The notes: a model not told the origin generated them from the sequence alone. A stretch of 41,575 nt of DNA from Halarchaeum acidiphilum MH1-52-1 (GCF_000474235.1 NZ_BATA01000015.1:1-41575); one strand, 5' to 3'. Shown: positions 22,811 through 32,585, counted from the first letter of the stretch. Numbers and translations are program-made.

Positions 22811-24279
22811 TTACGCGCTCACGAGGGCGCGTGCCGCCGCGTTCGCCCACGAGAAGACGACGTCGGGGGCGACGAGCAGCGCGACGGTGACGACGGCGGC
22901 GACGACGACGGCGGCGTAGATCGCGACCGGGCGCTCCCGGGCGTCGATCGCCGCCGCGGGATCGTTCACCCAGACGGCCTTGACGAGCCGGCTGTAGTAG
23001 AACAGCGAGAGCGCGCTGTTCACGATCCCGACCGCGGCGAGCCACCAGAGCCCGGACTGGACGGCGCCGAAGAAGAGGGCGTACTTCGTCCAGAAGCCGC
23101 CCCCGACCGGGAGACCGGCGAGGCTGAACAGGAAGACGGCGAGCGCCGCGCAGGCGACGGGGGCCGAGCGCCCGAGACCGTTGTAGTCCTCGAAGGTGCG
23201 CCCGACGCCCCAGCGCTCGGCGAGCGCGACGACGAGGAACGCGCCCGTGTTCATGAAGCCGTAGACGAACAGGTGCGCGAGACCCGCGCGGACGACGTCG
23301 ACGTCGCTCGCGGGCGGCCCGGAGAGCGCCGCGAGGGCGATGAGGACGTAGCCGGCGTGGCCGATGCTGGAGTAGGCGAGCATCCGCTTGACGTTCTCCT
23401 GCGTCGCCGCGGCGACGTTACCGAGCGTCATCGTGACGACGGCGAGCACCGCGAAGACGACCGTCCACGGGATGCCCAGTTGGTCGAACGCCGCCGCGGG
23501 GAACGCGAGCAGGAAGACCCGGAACGCCAAGGCGAACCCGGCGGCCTTCGAGGCCGAGGAGAGGAACGCGCTGACCGGCGCGGGCGCGCCCTCGTACGCC
23601 TCGGCGCCCAGAAGTGGAACGGGACGCTCGCGGTCTTGAACGCGAAGCCGCCGATGACCATGACGACGCCGGCGCCGAGCACGGTGACGTGCGCGTTCCC
23701 GTGCACCGCGCGCGCGAGCGCCTCGAAGCCGAAGACGCCCGTCGCGGCGTAGACGAGGCTGATCCCGTAGACGAGGATCGCGGAGGAGAGCGCGCCGACG
23801 AGGAAGTACTTCAGGCCGGCCTCGACGCTCCCCTCGTCGTGCTTGAGGTACGCGACGAGCGCGTACGCCGGCAGGCTGACGAGTTCGAGCGCGACGAACC
23901 CCGTGACGAGGGAGTTCGCGGCCGCCATGACCGACATGCCCGTGGTCGCGAGCAGGACGAGCGCGTAGTACGCGGAGCGGTGCGGTTCGTCGCGGACGTA
24001 ATCGTAACTCGCGAGCGAGACGAGCGCGGCGACGGCGCCGAAGACGACCGTGAAGAACAGCGTGGAGGCGTCGACGGCGAGCGCGCCGTCGAAGAGCGCC
24101 GTCCGCCCCGTCCCGGCCGCGAGGAACCACGCGGCGACGCCGGCGCTCAGCGCGCTCGCGAGCGTCGCGATGCCGGCGAGCAGTCCGTTCTTCCGCGTCG
24201 TCGGCGCGATCGCGTCGACGACGAGGACGAGCAGTGCGGCGAGACCGAGGACGTACTGCGGGGTGAGTGCCGGTAGCAT
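22811..24279 (-). pseudogene. nuoN: NADH dehydrogenase-like complex I subunit N, single-base frameshift
   Basis: The reading frame starts at the ATG at 24279, directly after the nuoM stop, with MLPALTPQYVLGLAALL. It runs well conserved to VPFHFWAP, then loses frame near 23602-23606. The correct sequence resumes one frame over with EAYEGAPAPVSAFLSS and continues to the stop at 22811. The span is 1469 bases; one added base gives 489 residues, the normal size. Conserved parts include SLPAYALVAYLKHDEGSVEAGLKYF and ENVKRMLAYSSIGHAGY with their channel lysines. NuoN is one of three antiporter-like proton-pumping subunits. The otherwise perfect conservation on both sides suggests a sequence error or very recent mutation. 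It is the last gene of the nuo operon. Confidence 0.9.
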
Positions 24280-25796
24280 CTAGAGACCACCTCCGAGGGT
24301 GGTGACGAGCGCCCCGACGGCGTCCTGAATCGCCCCCATGAACGTCCCGGGGGCGACCCCGAGGTAGATCGAGAGGAGGACGAGGACGACGGCGGGCGCG
24401 AGGTCGCGCCGCGAGCGCGCCGACACCGCAGCCGGCGCCTCGAACGGACCCATGAGGACGCGCTGGAGGAGCCTGAGCAGGTAGCCGGCGATGACGACGA
24501 TGCCGAACATCGCGACGGCCGTGACGAGCTGCGCGTGAGCGTACGGCGCGGCGAACGAGCCGGTGAAGACGAAGAACTCGCCTGCGAAGCCGGACATGAG
24601 CGGGAGACCCATGTAGCCGAACGCGCCGGCGACGAGTACCGCCGCAGCGACCGGCATCCGATCGGCGAGCCCGCTCAGTTTGTTCACCATCCGCGTCCCC
24701 GTCGCGTCCTCGACGTACCCGACGCCGAGGAAGAGGACGCTCACGAGCAGGCCGTGGCTCACCATCTGGAAGGTCGCGCCCGCGATCCCGTAGTTCGTCG
24801 CGGCGACGCTCCCGAGGAGCACGAAGCCCATCGACGGGATCGACGTGTAGGCGACGAGGCGCTTGGCGTCGCGCTGCGCGAGCGCCGCGAACGCCCCGTA
24901 GAGGACGGTGAGTGCGGCGAGCACGGCGAGGGGGAGCGCCCACTGCCGGATCAGATCCGGGAACATCGTGACGTTGAAGCGCAGCAGCGAGTACGTCCCC
25001 ATCTTCGTGACGACGCCCGCGAGCAACACGGTGACGGGCGTCGGCGCCTCCGTGTAGGCGTCCGGCAGCCACGTGTGGAACGGGACGAACGCGCTCTTGA
25101 CGGCGAAGCCGAAGAAGAGCGCGAGGAACGCGACGCCCGTGAGCGCGCTCGCCGAGAGACCGAAGGCGGCGTGGACCGCGCCGGTGCGGACGGCGTGCGC
25201 GATGGGCGCGAACTCGAAGGTGCTGACGGGCGTCGCGGCGACGAGCATCACGAACCCGACGAACAGCACGAGGCTCGCGACGTTCGTGTAGACGAAGAAC
25301 TTGATCGCGGCGTAGCGCCGGCGCGGGCCGCCGTACACCGCGATGAGCAGGTACATCGGTACGAGGACGAACTCCCAGAAGACGAACCAGACGAAGAAGT
25401 CGAGCGCCGAGAAGACGCCGATCAGGCTCGCCTCCGTGAACAGCAAGAGCGCGTAGAACAGCGAGCGCCGCTCGTCGATCTCGTCCCACGCCGCGACGAC
25501 GGCGATCGTCGTCAGAACGGCCGTGAGAAGGACGAGCGGGAGGCTGATGCCGTCGAGACCGACGTGCCAGTCCACCGCGTAGCCGCCGATGGAGGTCCAC
25601 GCGGCGGTCGTCTCGAAGGCCGGTGTCCCGCCGAGCAGCGCGTTCCCCGCCCCGTCGAAGGTAGCGTACGCGTAGCAGCTCCGACGAGCGGAAGCAGACT
25701 GCAGACGGCCGCGAGGCGACCGGCGTACTTCGATGGGACGAGCAGCACGGCGAACGCGGCGACGAGCGTGACGGCGAGTAAGGCTTCTACGAGCAT
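24280..25796 (-). pseudogene. nuoM: NADH dehydrogenase-like complex I subunit M, single-base frameshift
   Basis: The gene starts at the ATG at 25796, one base after the nuoL stop, as MLVEALLAVTLVAAFAVLLVPS. After LLPLVG the frame shifts near 25676-25682, and the family sequence continues in another frame through CYAYATFDGAGNALLGG to WHVGLDGISLPLVLL. It then continues to the TAG at 24280. The total of 1517 bases lacks one base; restored, the product has 505 residues, normal for NuoM. Key parts are intact: FFVWFVFWEFVLVPMYLLI with the essential Glu, KSAFVPFHTWLPDAYTEAP, and AQRDAKRLVAYTSIPSMGF. It is an antiporter-like proton-pumping subunit. A gene finder would report only the 431-residue part from 25575, which lacks the first two helices. 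Confidence 0.9.
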
Positions 25797-25797
25797 G

Positions 25798-27831
25798 TCA
25801 GAACCACCCCCCGAGGAGGAGGACGATGACGAGTAAGACGACGAGCCCGAAGACGAGCTGCGTCGTGTACGTCGTCACGACGCCGGTCTGGACGCGCCGG
25901 AGCCGATCGGACGCGACGAGACTCGTCGAGGAGACGCCGTCGACGACGCCGTCGACGACGCTCCCGTCGACGACGTCGACCGCGCGAGCGAGGGGTTCGG
26001 CGACGCCCTCCGCGAGCCACGTCTGGAACTCGTCTTGGTAGTAGTTGTTGTACAGCAGGGTCTTCGTGGGACCGAGCGCGTCCGTCTTCTCGGTCGGCTC
26101 CGGGACGTTGTACCACGTCCACGCGAGCGCGACGCCCGCGAGCGCGAAGACGAGCGAGAGGACGGCGGAACCGATGGAGCTGACCGACGCGGCGTGGAAG
26201 CCCGCGACGTCGACGACGAGCTCGTGGTAGTGCTCGGCCGTCGCGCCCGCGAGTCCCGGCAGCGGGCCGTTCAGCCACCGTTCGAGGAACAGGAGGTGGT
26301 CCCCGACGACGCCCTTGAGCGGGTCGACGTTCACGAGGCCGATGACGGCGGCGAGCACGCCCAGCACCGCGACCGGGACGCGCATGTTCGCCGACGCGGC
26401 GTCGGCGTTCGCCGCCGTCTCGCTCCGCGGCTCACCGTGGAAGGTGAGGAACACCATCCGGAAGGTGTAGAACCCGGTGAAGCAGACGGCGACGAGACCC
26501 ATGAGGTAGGCGAACAACACGAGCGGCTGCCCGCCGAGACCGACCGCGAGCGCGCGGTGCAACACGGCGTCCTTCGACCAGAAGCCCGCGAACGGCACGA
26601 TGCCGGCGAGCGCGAGCGACCCGGAGAGGAACGCCCAGTAGACCGTGGGCATCCGGCTCTTAAGCCCGCCCATCTTCCACATGTCCTCGTCGTGGTGCAT
26701 CGCGATGATGACCGCGCCGGCGCCGAGGAAGAGCAGCGCCTTGAACGTCGCGTGCGTCAGCAGGTGGAAGACGCCCGCGACGTACCCCCCGGATCCGAGA
26801 CCGAGCATGATGTACCCGTACTGGCTGATGGTGGAGTACGCGAGCACCTGCTTGATCTCGCGCTTCACGAGCGCCATCGTCGCGGCGAACAGCGCGGTGC
26901 CGCCGCCGACGAGCGCGATGACCGTGAGGACGGTCGGCGTGAGCGCGTAGAAGCCGTACATCCGCGCGACGAGGTAGACGCCGGCCGCGACCATCGTCGC
27001 GGCGTGGATGAGCGCGGAGACGGGCGTCGGACCCTCCATGGCGTCCGGGAGCCACGTCTGGAGGGGGAACTGCGCGGACTTCCCGATGACGCCGCCGAGG
27101 ATCAGGAGTCCGAGGACCGTGAACCACGTCTCGGGCGTGAACCCGAACGTGCGCACGGTCGCCTCGCCCTCTAGCGCCGCGTGGGCGAGCGCCGGGAAGG
27201 ACGCGTCGCCCGCGAACGCCGCCGTGCCGAACGTCCCGAGGACGCCGACGAGACCGACGAGCAGGAAGTAGTCACCGAAGCGCGTGACGAGGAAGGCCTT
27301 CTTGGCGGCGCTCGCCGGTCCCGACTCGCGGAACCAGTGGCCGATGAGCCACCACGAGCAGAAGCCGACGAGCTCGAAGAAGACGAACGCCTGCAGGAGG
27401 TTCGCGGCGAGCGCGAACGCGAGCATGCTCGCCGTGAACAGCCCGAGACCGGCGTAATACCGGGGGAGGCCGGACTCGCCCTCGTCGTTCATGTAGCCGA
27501 GGCTGAAGACGTGGACGAGCAGCGAGACGCCGCTGACGATCACGACCATCATCGCCGAGAGCGGATCGACGAGCACGCCGAAGGTCAGCGCGAACGACGC
27601 GCGCGCGGCCGGGACCCACGTCCAGACCTGCGAAGTCGTCGCCGCTCCGCCGCTCACCGCGAGGAACGCCAGCGCCGAGAGGACGAGCGAGATCGCGGTC
27701 GCGGCGATCCCGGGGAGCGCGCCGCCCCGCGGGAGCGCGTTCGGCTTGTAGTGGCCGACGAGCAACGCGACGAGGAACGCCGCGAACGGCACTAGGGGTA
27801 TCGCGGGTGCGACTGCGAGTGCGCCCGCCAT
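25798..27831 (-). CDS. nuoL: NADH dehydrogenase-like complex I subunit L
   Basis: This 677-residue protein has the length and helix number of NuoL, the most distal antiporter-like subunit with a long lateral helix. Conserved blocks include VFFELVGFCSWWLIGHWF with its essential Glu, GKSAQFPLQTWLPDAMEGPTPVSALIHAATMV, and KREIKQVLAYSTISQYGYIMLGLGSGGY. The C-terminal part (from about 520) provides the lateral helix, with a final membrane anchor VFGLVVLLVIVLLLGG. It takes part in proton translocation. The ATG at 27831 is two bases from the nuoK stop at 27833, and its own stop is one base from the nuoM start, so the genes are tightly coupled. Confidence 0.96.
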   Translation of the reverse strand: MAGALAVAPAIPLVPFAAFLVALLVGHYKPNALPRGGALPGIAATAISLVLSALAFLAVSGGAATTSQVWTWVPAARASFALTFGVLVDPLSAMMVVIVSGVSLLVHVFSLGYMNDEGESGLPRYYAGLGLFTASMLAFALAANLLQAFVFFELVGFCSWWLIGHWFRESGPASAAKKAFLVTRFGDYFLLVGLVGVLGTFGTAAFAGDASFPALAHAALEGEATVRTFGFTPETWFTVLGLLILGGVIGKSAQFPLQTWLPDAMEGPTPVSALIHAATMVAAGVYLVARMYGFYALTPTVLTVIALVGGGTALFAATMALVKREIKQVLAYSTISQYGYIMLGLGSGGYVAGVFHLLTHATFKALLFLGAGAVIIAMHHDEDMWKMGGLKSRMPTVYWAFLSGSLALAGIVPFAGFWSKDAVLHRALAVGLGGQPLVLFAYLMGLVAVCFTGFYTFRMVFLTFHGEPRSETAANADAASANMRVPVAVLGVLAAVIGLVNVDPLKGVVGDHLLFLERWLNGPLPGLAGATAEHYHELVVDVAGFHAASVSSIGSAVLSLVFALAGVALAWTWYNVPEPTEKTDALGPTKTLLYNNYYQDEFQTWLAEGVAEPLARAVDVVDGSVVDGVVDGVSSTSLVASDRLRRVQTGVVTTYTTQLVFGLVVLLVIVLLLGGWF

Positions 27832-27832
27832 C

Positions 27833-28135
27833 TTACCACCTCATACTCGTCGGTTTCGTGATGTCCACGTCTTTGAAGTTCCGATACACGACGAGGACGA
27901 TGCCGACGCCGACGGCGACCTCCGCCGCGGCGAGCGCCATCGTGAACAGGCTGAACACCTGCCCCGAGAGCGTCCCGTACTGCGCGCTCGCCGCGACGAA
28001 GACGACGTTCGCGGCGTTCAACATGAGTTCCACGCTCATGAGGTAGACGAGCGCGTTCCGGCGCGCGAGGACGCCGAAGACGCCGATGCAGAACATCGCC
28101 GCCGAGAACACGAGGTAGTACCGGAGGGGGACCAT
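27833..28135 (-). CDS. nuoK: NADH dehydrogenase-like complex I subunit K
   Basis: This 100-residue protein has three membrane helices, the normal NuoK size. The block RNALVYLMSVELMLNAANV contains the conserved Glu of helix 2, and EVAVGVGIVLVVYR holds the helix 3 Glu, both needed for proton transfer. It lies between the antiporter-like subunits and NuoJ in the membrane arm. The ATG at 28135 directly adjoins the nuoJ2 stop at 28136. The C-terminal tail (KDVDITKPTSMRW) is short. Confidence 0.96.
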   Translation of the reverse strand: MVPLRYYLVFSAAMFCIGVFGVLARRNALVYLMSVELMLNAANVVFVAASAQYGTLSGQVFSLFTMALAAAEVAVGVGIVLVVYRNFKDVDITKPTSMRW

Positions 28136-28432
28136 CTACGCCTCACCCCCATCCTTGCGCGCGAGCGTGACGGCCGCGACGACGGCCGCGACGAGCGCGA
28201 TGTCGATGATCTCGAACGCCGCGAGGAACCCCTTCGAGAGCAGCGGCGTCTGTTCGACGAGACCGAGGAGCGCGTACCCGATGCCCGCGGTCTCGGCGGC
28301 GTCCGCCGGGAACCACGCGGCGCTCCCGAAATCCGCGAACAGGAAGGCGCCGGCCAGCACGACGAACAGCACGATCGCACCCGCGCCGCGGGCGAGATCC
28401 GCGTCCGTCGCGAGCTCGGGACGCGTCGTCAT
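28136..28432 (-). CDS. nuoJ2: NADH dehydrogenase-like complex I subunit J, second half
   Basis: From the ATG at 28432 the product is 98 residues. It has two hydrophobic helices (about 18-36 and 70-90) separated by a loop, ending with AFEIIDIALVAAVVAAVTLARKDG, which corresponds to the C-terminal part of NuoJ. Haloarchaea encode NuoJ in two pieces, and this is the second. Its ATG overlaps the stop of nuoJ1 by four bases (ATGA), indicating coupled translation. The first acidic residues (MTTRPELATDADLARG) are not membrane-embedded. Confidence 0.88.
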   Translation of the reverse strand: MTTRPELATDADLARGAGAIVLFVVLAGAFLFADFGSAAWFPADAAETAGIGYALLGLVEQTPLLSKGFLAAFEIIDIALVAAVVAAVTLARKDGGEA

Positions 28433-28698
28433 GCCGTCACCTCCTCGGGGCTCTCGTCGCGCTCGGTGAGCATGACGGCGAACGCCAGCAGGACGAGGAC
28501 GCCGCCGACGTAGACGAGCACCTGCATCGCCGCGACGAACTGGGCGCCGAGCATCACGTAGTGGACGGCGACGCTGAACAGCGCGCCGCCGAGCGAGAGC
28601 GCGGCGTGCCACGCCTGCTTCGAGAGCACGACGCCGGCGCTGAAGCCGAGCGTCACGAGCGCGAAGACGACGAACGCCGCGAGTTCGAGGCTACTCAC
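28429..28698 (-). CDS. nuoJ1: NADH dehydrogenase-like complex I subunit J, first half
   Basis: With a GTG start at 28698 the product is 89 residues and has three hydrophobic helices. The third carries LGAQFVAAMQVLVYVGGVLVLLAFAVML, the best-conserved segment of NuoJ (the helix with the pi-bulge that twists during turnover). The GTG overlaps the nuoI stop by four bases (GTGA), and the stop overlaps the nuoJ2 start. An ATG further upstream would extend the protein through nuoI in another frame and is rejected. The split of NuoJ after the third helix is a haloarchaeal trait. Confidence 0.9.
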   Translation of the reverse strand: MSSLELAAFVVFALVTLGFSAGVVLSKQAWHAALSLGGALFSVAVHYVMLGAQFVAAMQVLVYVGGVLVLLAFAVMLTERDESPEEVTA

Positions 28699-29156
28699 TG
28701 GTAGTCGACCTCCCCGTCGCCCTCGCCGACCCACGCGCCCCGGTCGGGCTCGCGGGCCGCCAGCGGGTCGATGTCCTTGTACCACGGGACGTTCCCGAGC
28801 TGTTCTTTGTTGTAGACGAGGTCGTGTTTCGTGTCGCCCGTGAACTCGAAGTTCTCCGTGAGGAGAATCGCGTCCACGGGACAGACCTCCTCGCAGAGCC
28901 GACAGTAGATGCACTGCGCGACGTGGAGGTTGTACTGTTCGCCCTGCCGTTTGTCGTCGGTGACGATCTGGATGGTGTCGTTCGGACACACCTTCTCGCA
29001 CTGGCGACACCAGATACAGCGCTCTTGGCTGAACTTGTGGATGCCGCGGAACCGCGGGGAGACCTCGGGGGCCTCCTCCGGGTACTCGACGGTGAACGTC
29101 TTGCCGTCCAGCGCGTGCTTCATCGTCGTCGCCATCGACTTGAGGAGTCCGATCAT
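28695..29156 (-). CDS. nuoI: NADH dehydrogenase-like complex I subunit I (two 4Fe-4S clusters)
   Basis: From the ATG at 29156 the product is 153 residues. Two ferredoxin motifs are complete: CIWCRQCEKVCPND and CIYCRLCEEVCPVD, giving clusters N6a and N6b. The start MIGLLKSMATTMKHALDGK includes an amphipathic helix that packs on the membrane arm. The C-terminal region (FTGDTKHDLVYNKEQL) matches the family. The subunit passes electrons towards cluster N2 in NuoB. The ATG overlaps the nuoH stop by four bases. With no NuoE/F/G in this operon, this subunit would be near the electron-input end of the complex. Confidence 0.96.
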   Translation of the reverse strand: MIGLLKSMATTMKHALDGKTFTVEYPEEAPEVSPRFRGIHKFSQERCIWCRQCEKVCPNDTIQIVTDDKRQGEQYNLHVAQCIYCRLCEEVCPVDAILLTENFEFTGDTKHDLVYNKEQLGNVPWYKDIDPLAAREPDRGAWVGEGDGEVDYQ

Positions 29157-30208
29157 GTGTGGATCACTCCCACGATGATGGCCGTGAGAACCAAGTTCGC
29201 GAAGGAGAGGACGAGGAGTCCCTTCCAGCCGATCTCGAGCATCTGGTCGACGCGGACGCGCGGGATCGCCGCGCGACACCACTGCGTGAAGAGGAACACC
29301 GCCCAGATCTTCACGCCGAACCAGACGATCCCGAGCCACGCCGGGCCGGGCCCGGCGGGACCACCGAGGAACAGCGTCGTGATCACCGCGCCGCTGAGGA
29401 AGATGTGGAGGAACTCGCCGAGGAAGAAGAGCACGAAGTAGATGCTCGAATACTCGGTGATGTACCCCCCGACGAGTTCGGTGCCGGCCTCCCCGATGTC
29501 GAACGGGTTGCGCCCGACCTCCCCGAGGCTCGTCACGAGGAAGAGCGCGAGCGCGAACGGGTTGAGGAAGCCGTACCACGCGGGGATCGAGACGCCGGCG
29601 ACCGTGAACAGCGTCCCCTGCTGGGCCGCGACGATGTCGCTCAGCCGGAGCGTTCCCGCGAGCAACACGATGGACGCCGCGGTGACGACGAGCGGGATCT
29701 CGTAGGCGATGCTCTCCGCGACCGATCGCATCGAGCCGAGCAGGGAGTACTTGCTCCCGGAGGCGTACCCCCCGACGACCATGCCGACGCTCGCGATACT
29801 CGAGACCGCGAAGACGTAGACGAGACCGATCTCCGGGTCGGCGAGCTGCAGCCCGCTCCCCATCGGGATGACGGCGAACCCGAGCAGCGCCGACAGCGGG
29901 AGGATGGCCGGCGCGATGTCGAAGGCCGGCCGATCGGCGCCGTCCGGGATGATGAGTTCCTTCGACATCAGGCGGACCGCGTCGGCGGCGATCGTCGTGA
30001 TGCCGCCCGGGCCGTTGCGGTTGATGGCGATGCGGTCGGTGAACATCGCGGTGATCTTCCGCTTCGCCCACGGGCCGGCGAGCGCGGACGTCGTCAGCAT
30101 GATCGTGACGACGACGCCCGCGATCACGGCGTCGAGGACGATCTCGAGCCAGAGCGGCGGCGTGGCGTAGCCGAGCCACTCGGCGATCGCGACCGGTGCC
30201 GTCGCCAT
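29153..30208 (-). CDS. nuoH: NADH dehydrogenase-like complex I subunit H
   Basis: This 351-residue protein has eight membrane helices. It has WAKRKITAMFTDRIAINRNGPGG near the first loop, SVAESIAYEIPLV and GRNPFDIGEAGTELVGGYITEYSS, which line the quinone cavity and the E-channel. The family sequence is usually RxPFDxxEAExELVxGx; here the Glu-Ala-Glu part is EAGTE, with Gly in place of the third residue. It couples quinone reduction to proton pumping. Its ATG overlaps the last base of the nuoCD stop. A further conserved block, WCRAAIPRVRVDQML, lies near the C-terminus. Confidence 0.96.
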   Translation of the reverse strand: MATAPVAIAEWLGYATPPLWLEIVLDAVIAGVVVTIMLTTSALAGPWAKRKITAMFTDRIAINRNGPGGITTIAADAVRLMSKELIIPDGADRPAFDIAPAILPLSALLGFAVIPMGSGLQLADPEIGLVYVFAVSSIASVGMVVGGYASGSKYSLLGSMRSVAESIAYEIPLVVTAASIVLLAGTLRLSDIVAAQQGTLFTVAGVSIPAWYGFLNPFALALFLVTSLGEVGRNPFDIGEAGTELVGGYITEYSSIYFVLFFLGEFLHIFLSGAVITTLFLGGPAGPGPAWLGIVWFGVKIWAVFLFTQWCRAAIPRVRVDQMLEIGWKGLLVLSFANLVLTAIIVGVIHT

Positions 30209-31884
30209 CAGCGGTCCACCTCACCGAGGATGATGTCGAGGCTGCCGAGCGTCGCGATCAGGTCGGGGACGTACTCGCCCTCGGCCATCTCCGGGAGCGC
30301 CTGCAGGTTCGAGAAGCAGGGACTCCGGATCTTGAAGCGCGCGGGCGTGTCCGTCCCGTCCGAGCGGATGTAGATGCCGAGTTCGCCCTTCGCGCCCTCG
30401 ACGGCGCGATACACTTCGGCGTCAGGCTCGGGGTTCAGCGTCCGCGGGACGTTCGCCTGAATCTCGCGCTCCTCCTCGTCCCAGTCCTCGAGGAGGTCGA
30501 CGCACTGCTCGATGATCCGCGCGGACTGCTCGACCTCGCGCATCCGGACGAGCAGGCGCGAGTAGTTGTCCTTCCCGTCGTCCGTGATCACGTCCCAGTC
30601 GAGGTGCTCGTAATACCCGTACGGGTCGTCGCGTCGGAGGTCGTAGTCGATCCCGGAGGCGCGCGCGACCGGCCCGGTGACGCCGTACTCCTTCGCCGTC
30701 TCGGGTTCGAGGACGCCGGTATCGACCGTCCGGAGCTGGAACAGCTCGTTCTCCGTGATGAGGTCGTGGTACTCGTCGATGCGGTTCGGGAGGTCGGCGA
30801 GGAACTCCCGGACCTGCGCGAAGAACTCCTCGCGGGGCTCGGGAACGTCCCAGACGACGCCCCCGAGACGGAGGTAGTTGAACATCATGCGCTGGCCCGT
30901 GAGGTCCTCGAGGATGTTCTGGACGACCTCGCGGTCCCGCATCGCGTACATGAAGATGGCGGTGAAGTCGCCGTAGATGTCGAGGCAGAACGTCCCGAGT
31001 GCGAGCAGGTGAGCCGCGATCCGACAGAGTTCGGCGCTCATCGTCCGAACGACCTGCGCGTACTCGGGGACCTCGATGTCGTTCAAGTCCTCGGCGACGC
31101 GCGCGTACGCCCACTCGTTGAGGATGCCGGCGGAGCCGTAGTCCCAGCGGTCGGGGTACGGCATGATCTGGTGCCGATAGGTCCCGGACTGGGCCATCTG
31201 CTCCTCGCAGCGGTGCAGGTAGCCGATGTCGGACTCGACGTCCGCGACCGTCTCCCCGTCCAGCACCGCCTTCAAGTGGAGGACGCCGTGGGTCGCCGGG
31301 TGGTGGGGACCGATGTTGACGAGCATCGTGTCCGCGTCGCGATGATCGTCCGCGAGCGGGTTCTCGTGCTCCTCGAACGTGACGATCTGGGGTTTGTCTT
31401 GGTTGTAGTCGCGCCCGAGCGGGTGTCCCTGCCACGTCTCCGGGAGGAGGATCCGCCGGAGGTCGGGGTGCTCGTCGTACTCGATTCCCACGAGATCGTA
31501 CGCCTCGCGCTCGTGCCAGTCGGCCGTCCGGAAGACCGGTTCGGCGCTCTGGCTGACGGGGCGATCGCGGGGCGTCGGCACGACGACGGAGACCTCCTCG
31601 GTCGGGTCGTCGTACTTCTTCAGGTGGTAGATCGACTCGAAGCGATCGGCGTACTCCTGTGCGGTGACGTTCGAGAGGTGATCGAAGCCCGCCTCCTCCT
31701 TGAGCGACGAGAGGGCGTCCTGCACGCGGTCGGCGCGCACGACGAACCCCTCGGCGTTCCGGTGGGTCTCACGGGAGACGACGGCGTCGCCGAGCAGTCC
31801 CTCGATCGCGTCGTAGTCGACGCCGCGCGCGGGCGACTCCTCCGGCTCCGCCTCCCCGTCCGCCGGTTCTTCCGTCTGGCTCAT
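30208..31884 (-). CDS. nuoCD: NADH dehydrogenase-like complex I subunits C and D, fused
   Basis: From the ATG at 31884 the product is 558 residues. Residues 1-170 are the NuoC domain (SNVTAQEYADRFESIYHL, DWHEREAYDLVGIEYDEHPDLRRILLPETWQGHPLGRDY). The rest is NuoD, starting MLVNIGPHHPATHGVLHLK, with its quinone-site His, and continuing with YLHRCEEQMAQSGTYRHQIMPYPDRWDY. The NuoD domain positions quinone next to cluster N2. The upstream in-frame extension overlaps nuoB in another frame, and the ATG overlaps the nuoB stop by four bases, so the start is secure. Fused CD subunits are common in haloarchaea. Confidence 0.96.
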   Translation of the reverse strand: MSQTEEPADGEAEPEESPARGVDYDAIEGLLGDAVVSRETHRNAEGFVVRADRVQDALSSLKEEAGFDHLSNVTAQEYADRFESIYHLKKYDDPTEEVSVVVPTPRDRPVSQSAEPVFRTADWHEREAYDLVGIEYDEHPDLRRILLPETWQGHPLGRDYNQDKPQIVTFEEHENPLADDHRDADTMLVNIGPHHPATHGVLHLKAVLDGETVADVESDIGYLHRCEEQMAQSGTYRHQIMPYPDRWDYGSAGILNEWAYARVAEDLNDIEVPEYAQVVRTMSAELCRIAAHLLALGTFCLDIYGDFTAIFMYAMRDREVVQNILEDLTGQRMMFNYLRLGGVVWDVPEPREEFFAQVREFLADLPNRIDEYHDLITENELFQLRTVDTGVLEPETAKEYGVTGPVARASGIDYDLRRDDPYGYYEHLDWDVITDDGKDNYSRLLVRMREVEQSARIIEQCVDLLEDWDEEEREIQANVPRTLNPEPDAEVYRAVEGAKGELGIYIRSDGTDTPARFKIRSPCFSNLQALPEMAEGEYVPDLIATLGSLDIILGEVDR

Positions 31885-32585
31885 GGCGAATCCGCCCAGT
31901 TGTAGCGCATGACGAGGCTCTCCTCGTCGATGTCGTCGGCGAGCTTCTCCACCAGTTCGTCCGTCTCGAGGTCGCCGAACTGCTCGAGCTCGTACGGCTT
32001 GACCGTCACCGGGGACGTCTCGCCGTTCCGGACGCGCTCTTGCAGTTTGGCGATGCCGTAGACGAGCGCCTCGGGACGCGGCGGACAGCCCGGGATGTGG
32101 ATGTCCACGGGGATGACCTCCTCGGTGCCCTTCACGACGTTGTAGCCCTGCTGGAACGGCCCGCCGGACGTCGAACACGAGCCCATGTTCACGACGAACT
32201 TCGGCTCGGGCATCTGGTCGTAGACCCGCTTCATCCGCGGAGCGAACTTCGAGACGATCGTCCCGGGGACGATCATCACGTCCGCCTGTCGCGGCGAGGC
32301 GCGCGGTACGCCGGAGCCGAAGCGGTCGAGGTCGTGTTTGACGGCGTACGTGTGCATCATCTCGATGCTACAGCACGCGATCCCGAACTGGAGCATGAAC
32401 ATCGAGGAGCCACGTACCCAGTTCATGAATGAATCGAACTTCGTGAGGATGAACGGCGTGGAGCCGAACGCCTCGCGAAGCGTCGAGTTGAACCGCGAGT
32501 CGACCTCGGACATGCGGTCCTCGCGGGTCTTCGTCTGCGGTGCGGTCGTGTCGATGATGTCGTCGCGGGGTTTCTCCCTACTCAT
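31881..32585 (-). CDS. nuoB: NADH dehydrogenase-like complex I subunit B (cluster N2)
   Basis: From the ATG at 32585 the product is 234 residues. All four ligands of cluster N2 are visible: the tandem cysteines in FGIACCSIEMMH, MGSCSTSGGPF, and IPGCPPRPEAL. It transfers electrons to quinone. The N-terminal extension (MSREKPRDDIIDTTAP) is longer than in most bacteria. An internal Met (MSEVDSRFN) could be an alternative start, but the ATG at 32585 overlaps the nuoA stop by four bases and is preferred. The C-terminus (ELEQFGDLETDELVEKLADDIDEE) is an acidic extension. Confidence 0.96.
   Translation of the reverse strand: MSREKPRDDIIDTTAPQTKTREDRMSEVDSRFNSTLREAFGSTPFILTKFDSFMNWVRGSSMFMLQFGIACCSIEMMHTYAVKHDLDRFGSGVPRASPRQADVMIVPGTIVSKFAPRMKRVYDQMPEPKFVVNMGSCSTSGGPFQQGYNVVKGTEEVIPVDIHIPGCPPRPEALVYGIAKLQERVRNGETSPVTVKPYELEQFGDLETDELVEKLADDIDEESLVMRYNWADSP

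Noticed and set aside
22811-25600. 929-codon minus-strand frame as one giant protein
   Set aside because: Only its last ~260 residues are real (NuoN C-terminal part). The rest is the wrong frame over nuoM, joined because of the nuoN frameshift.
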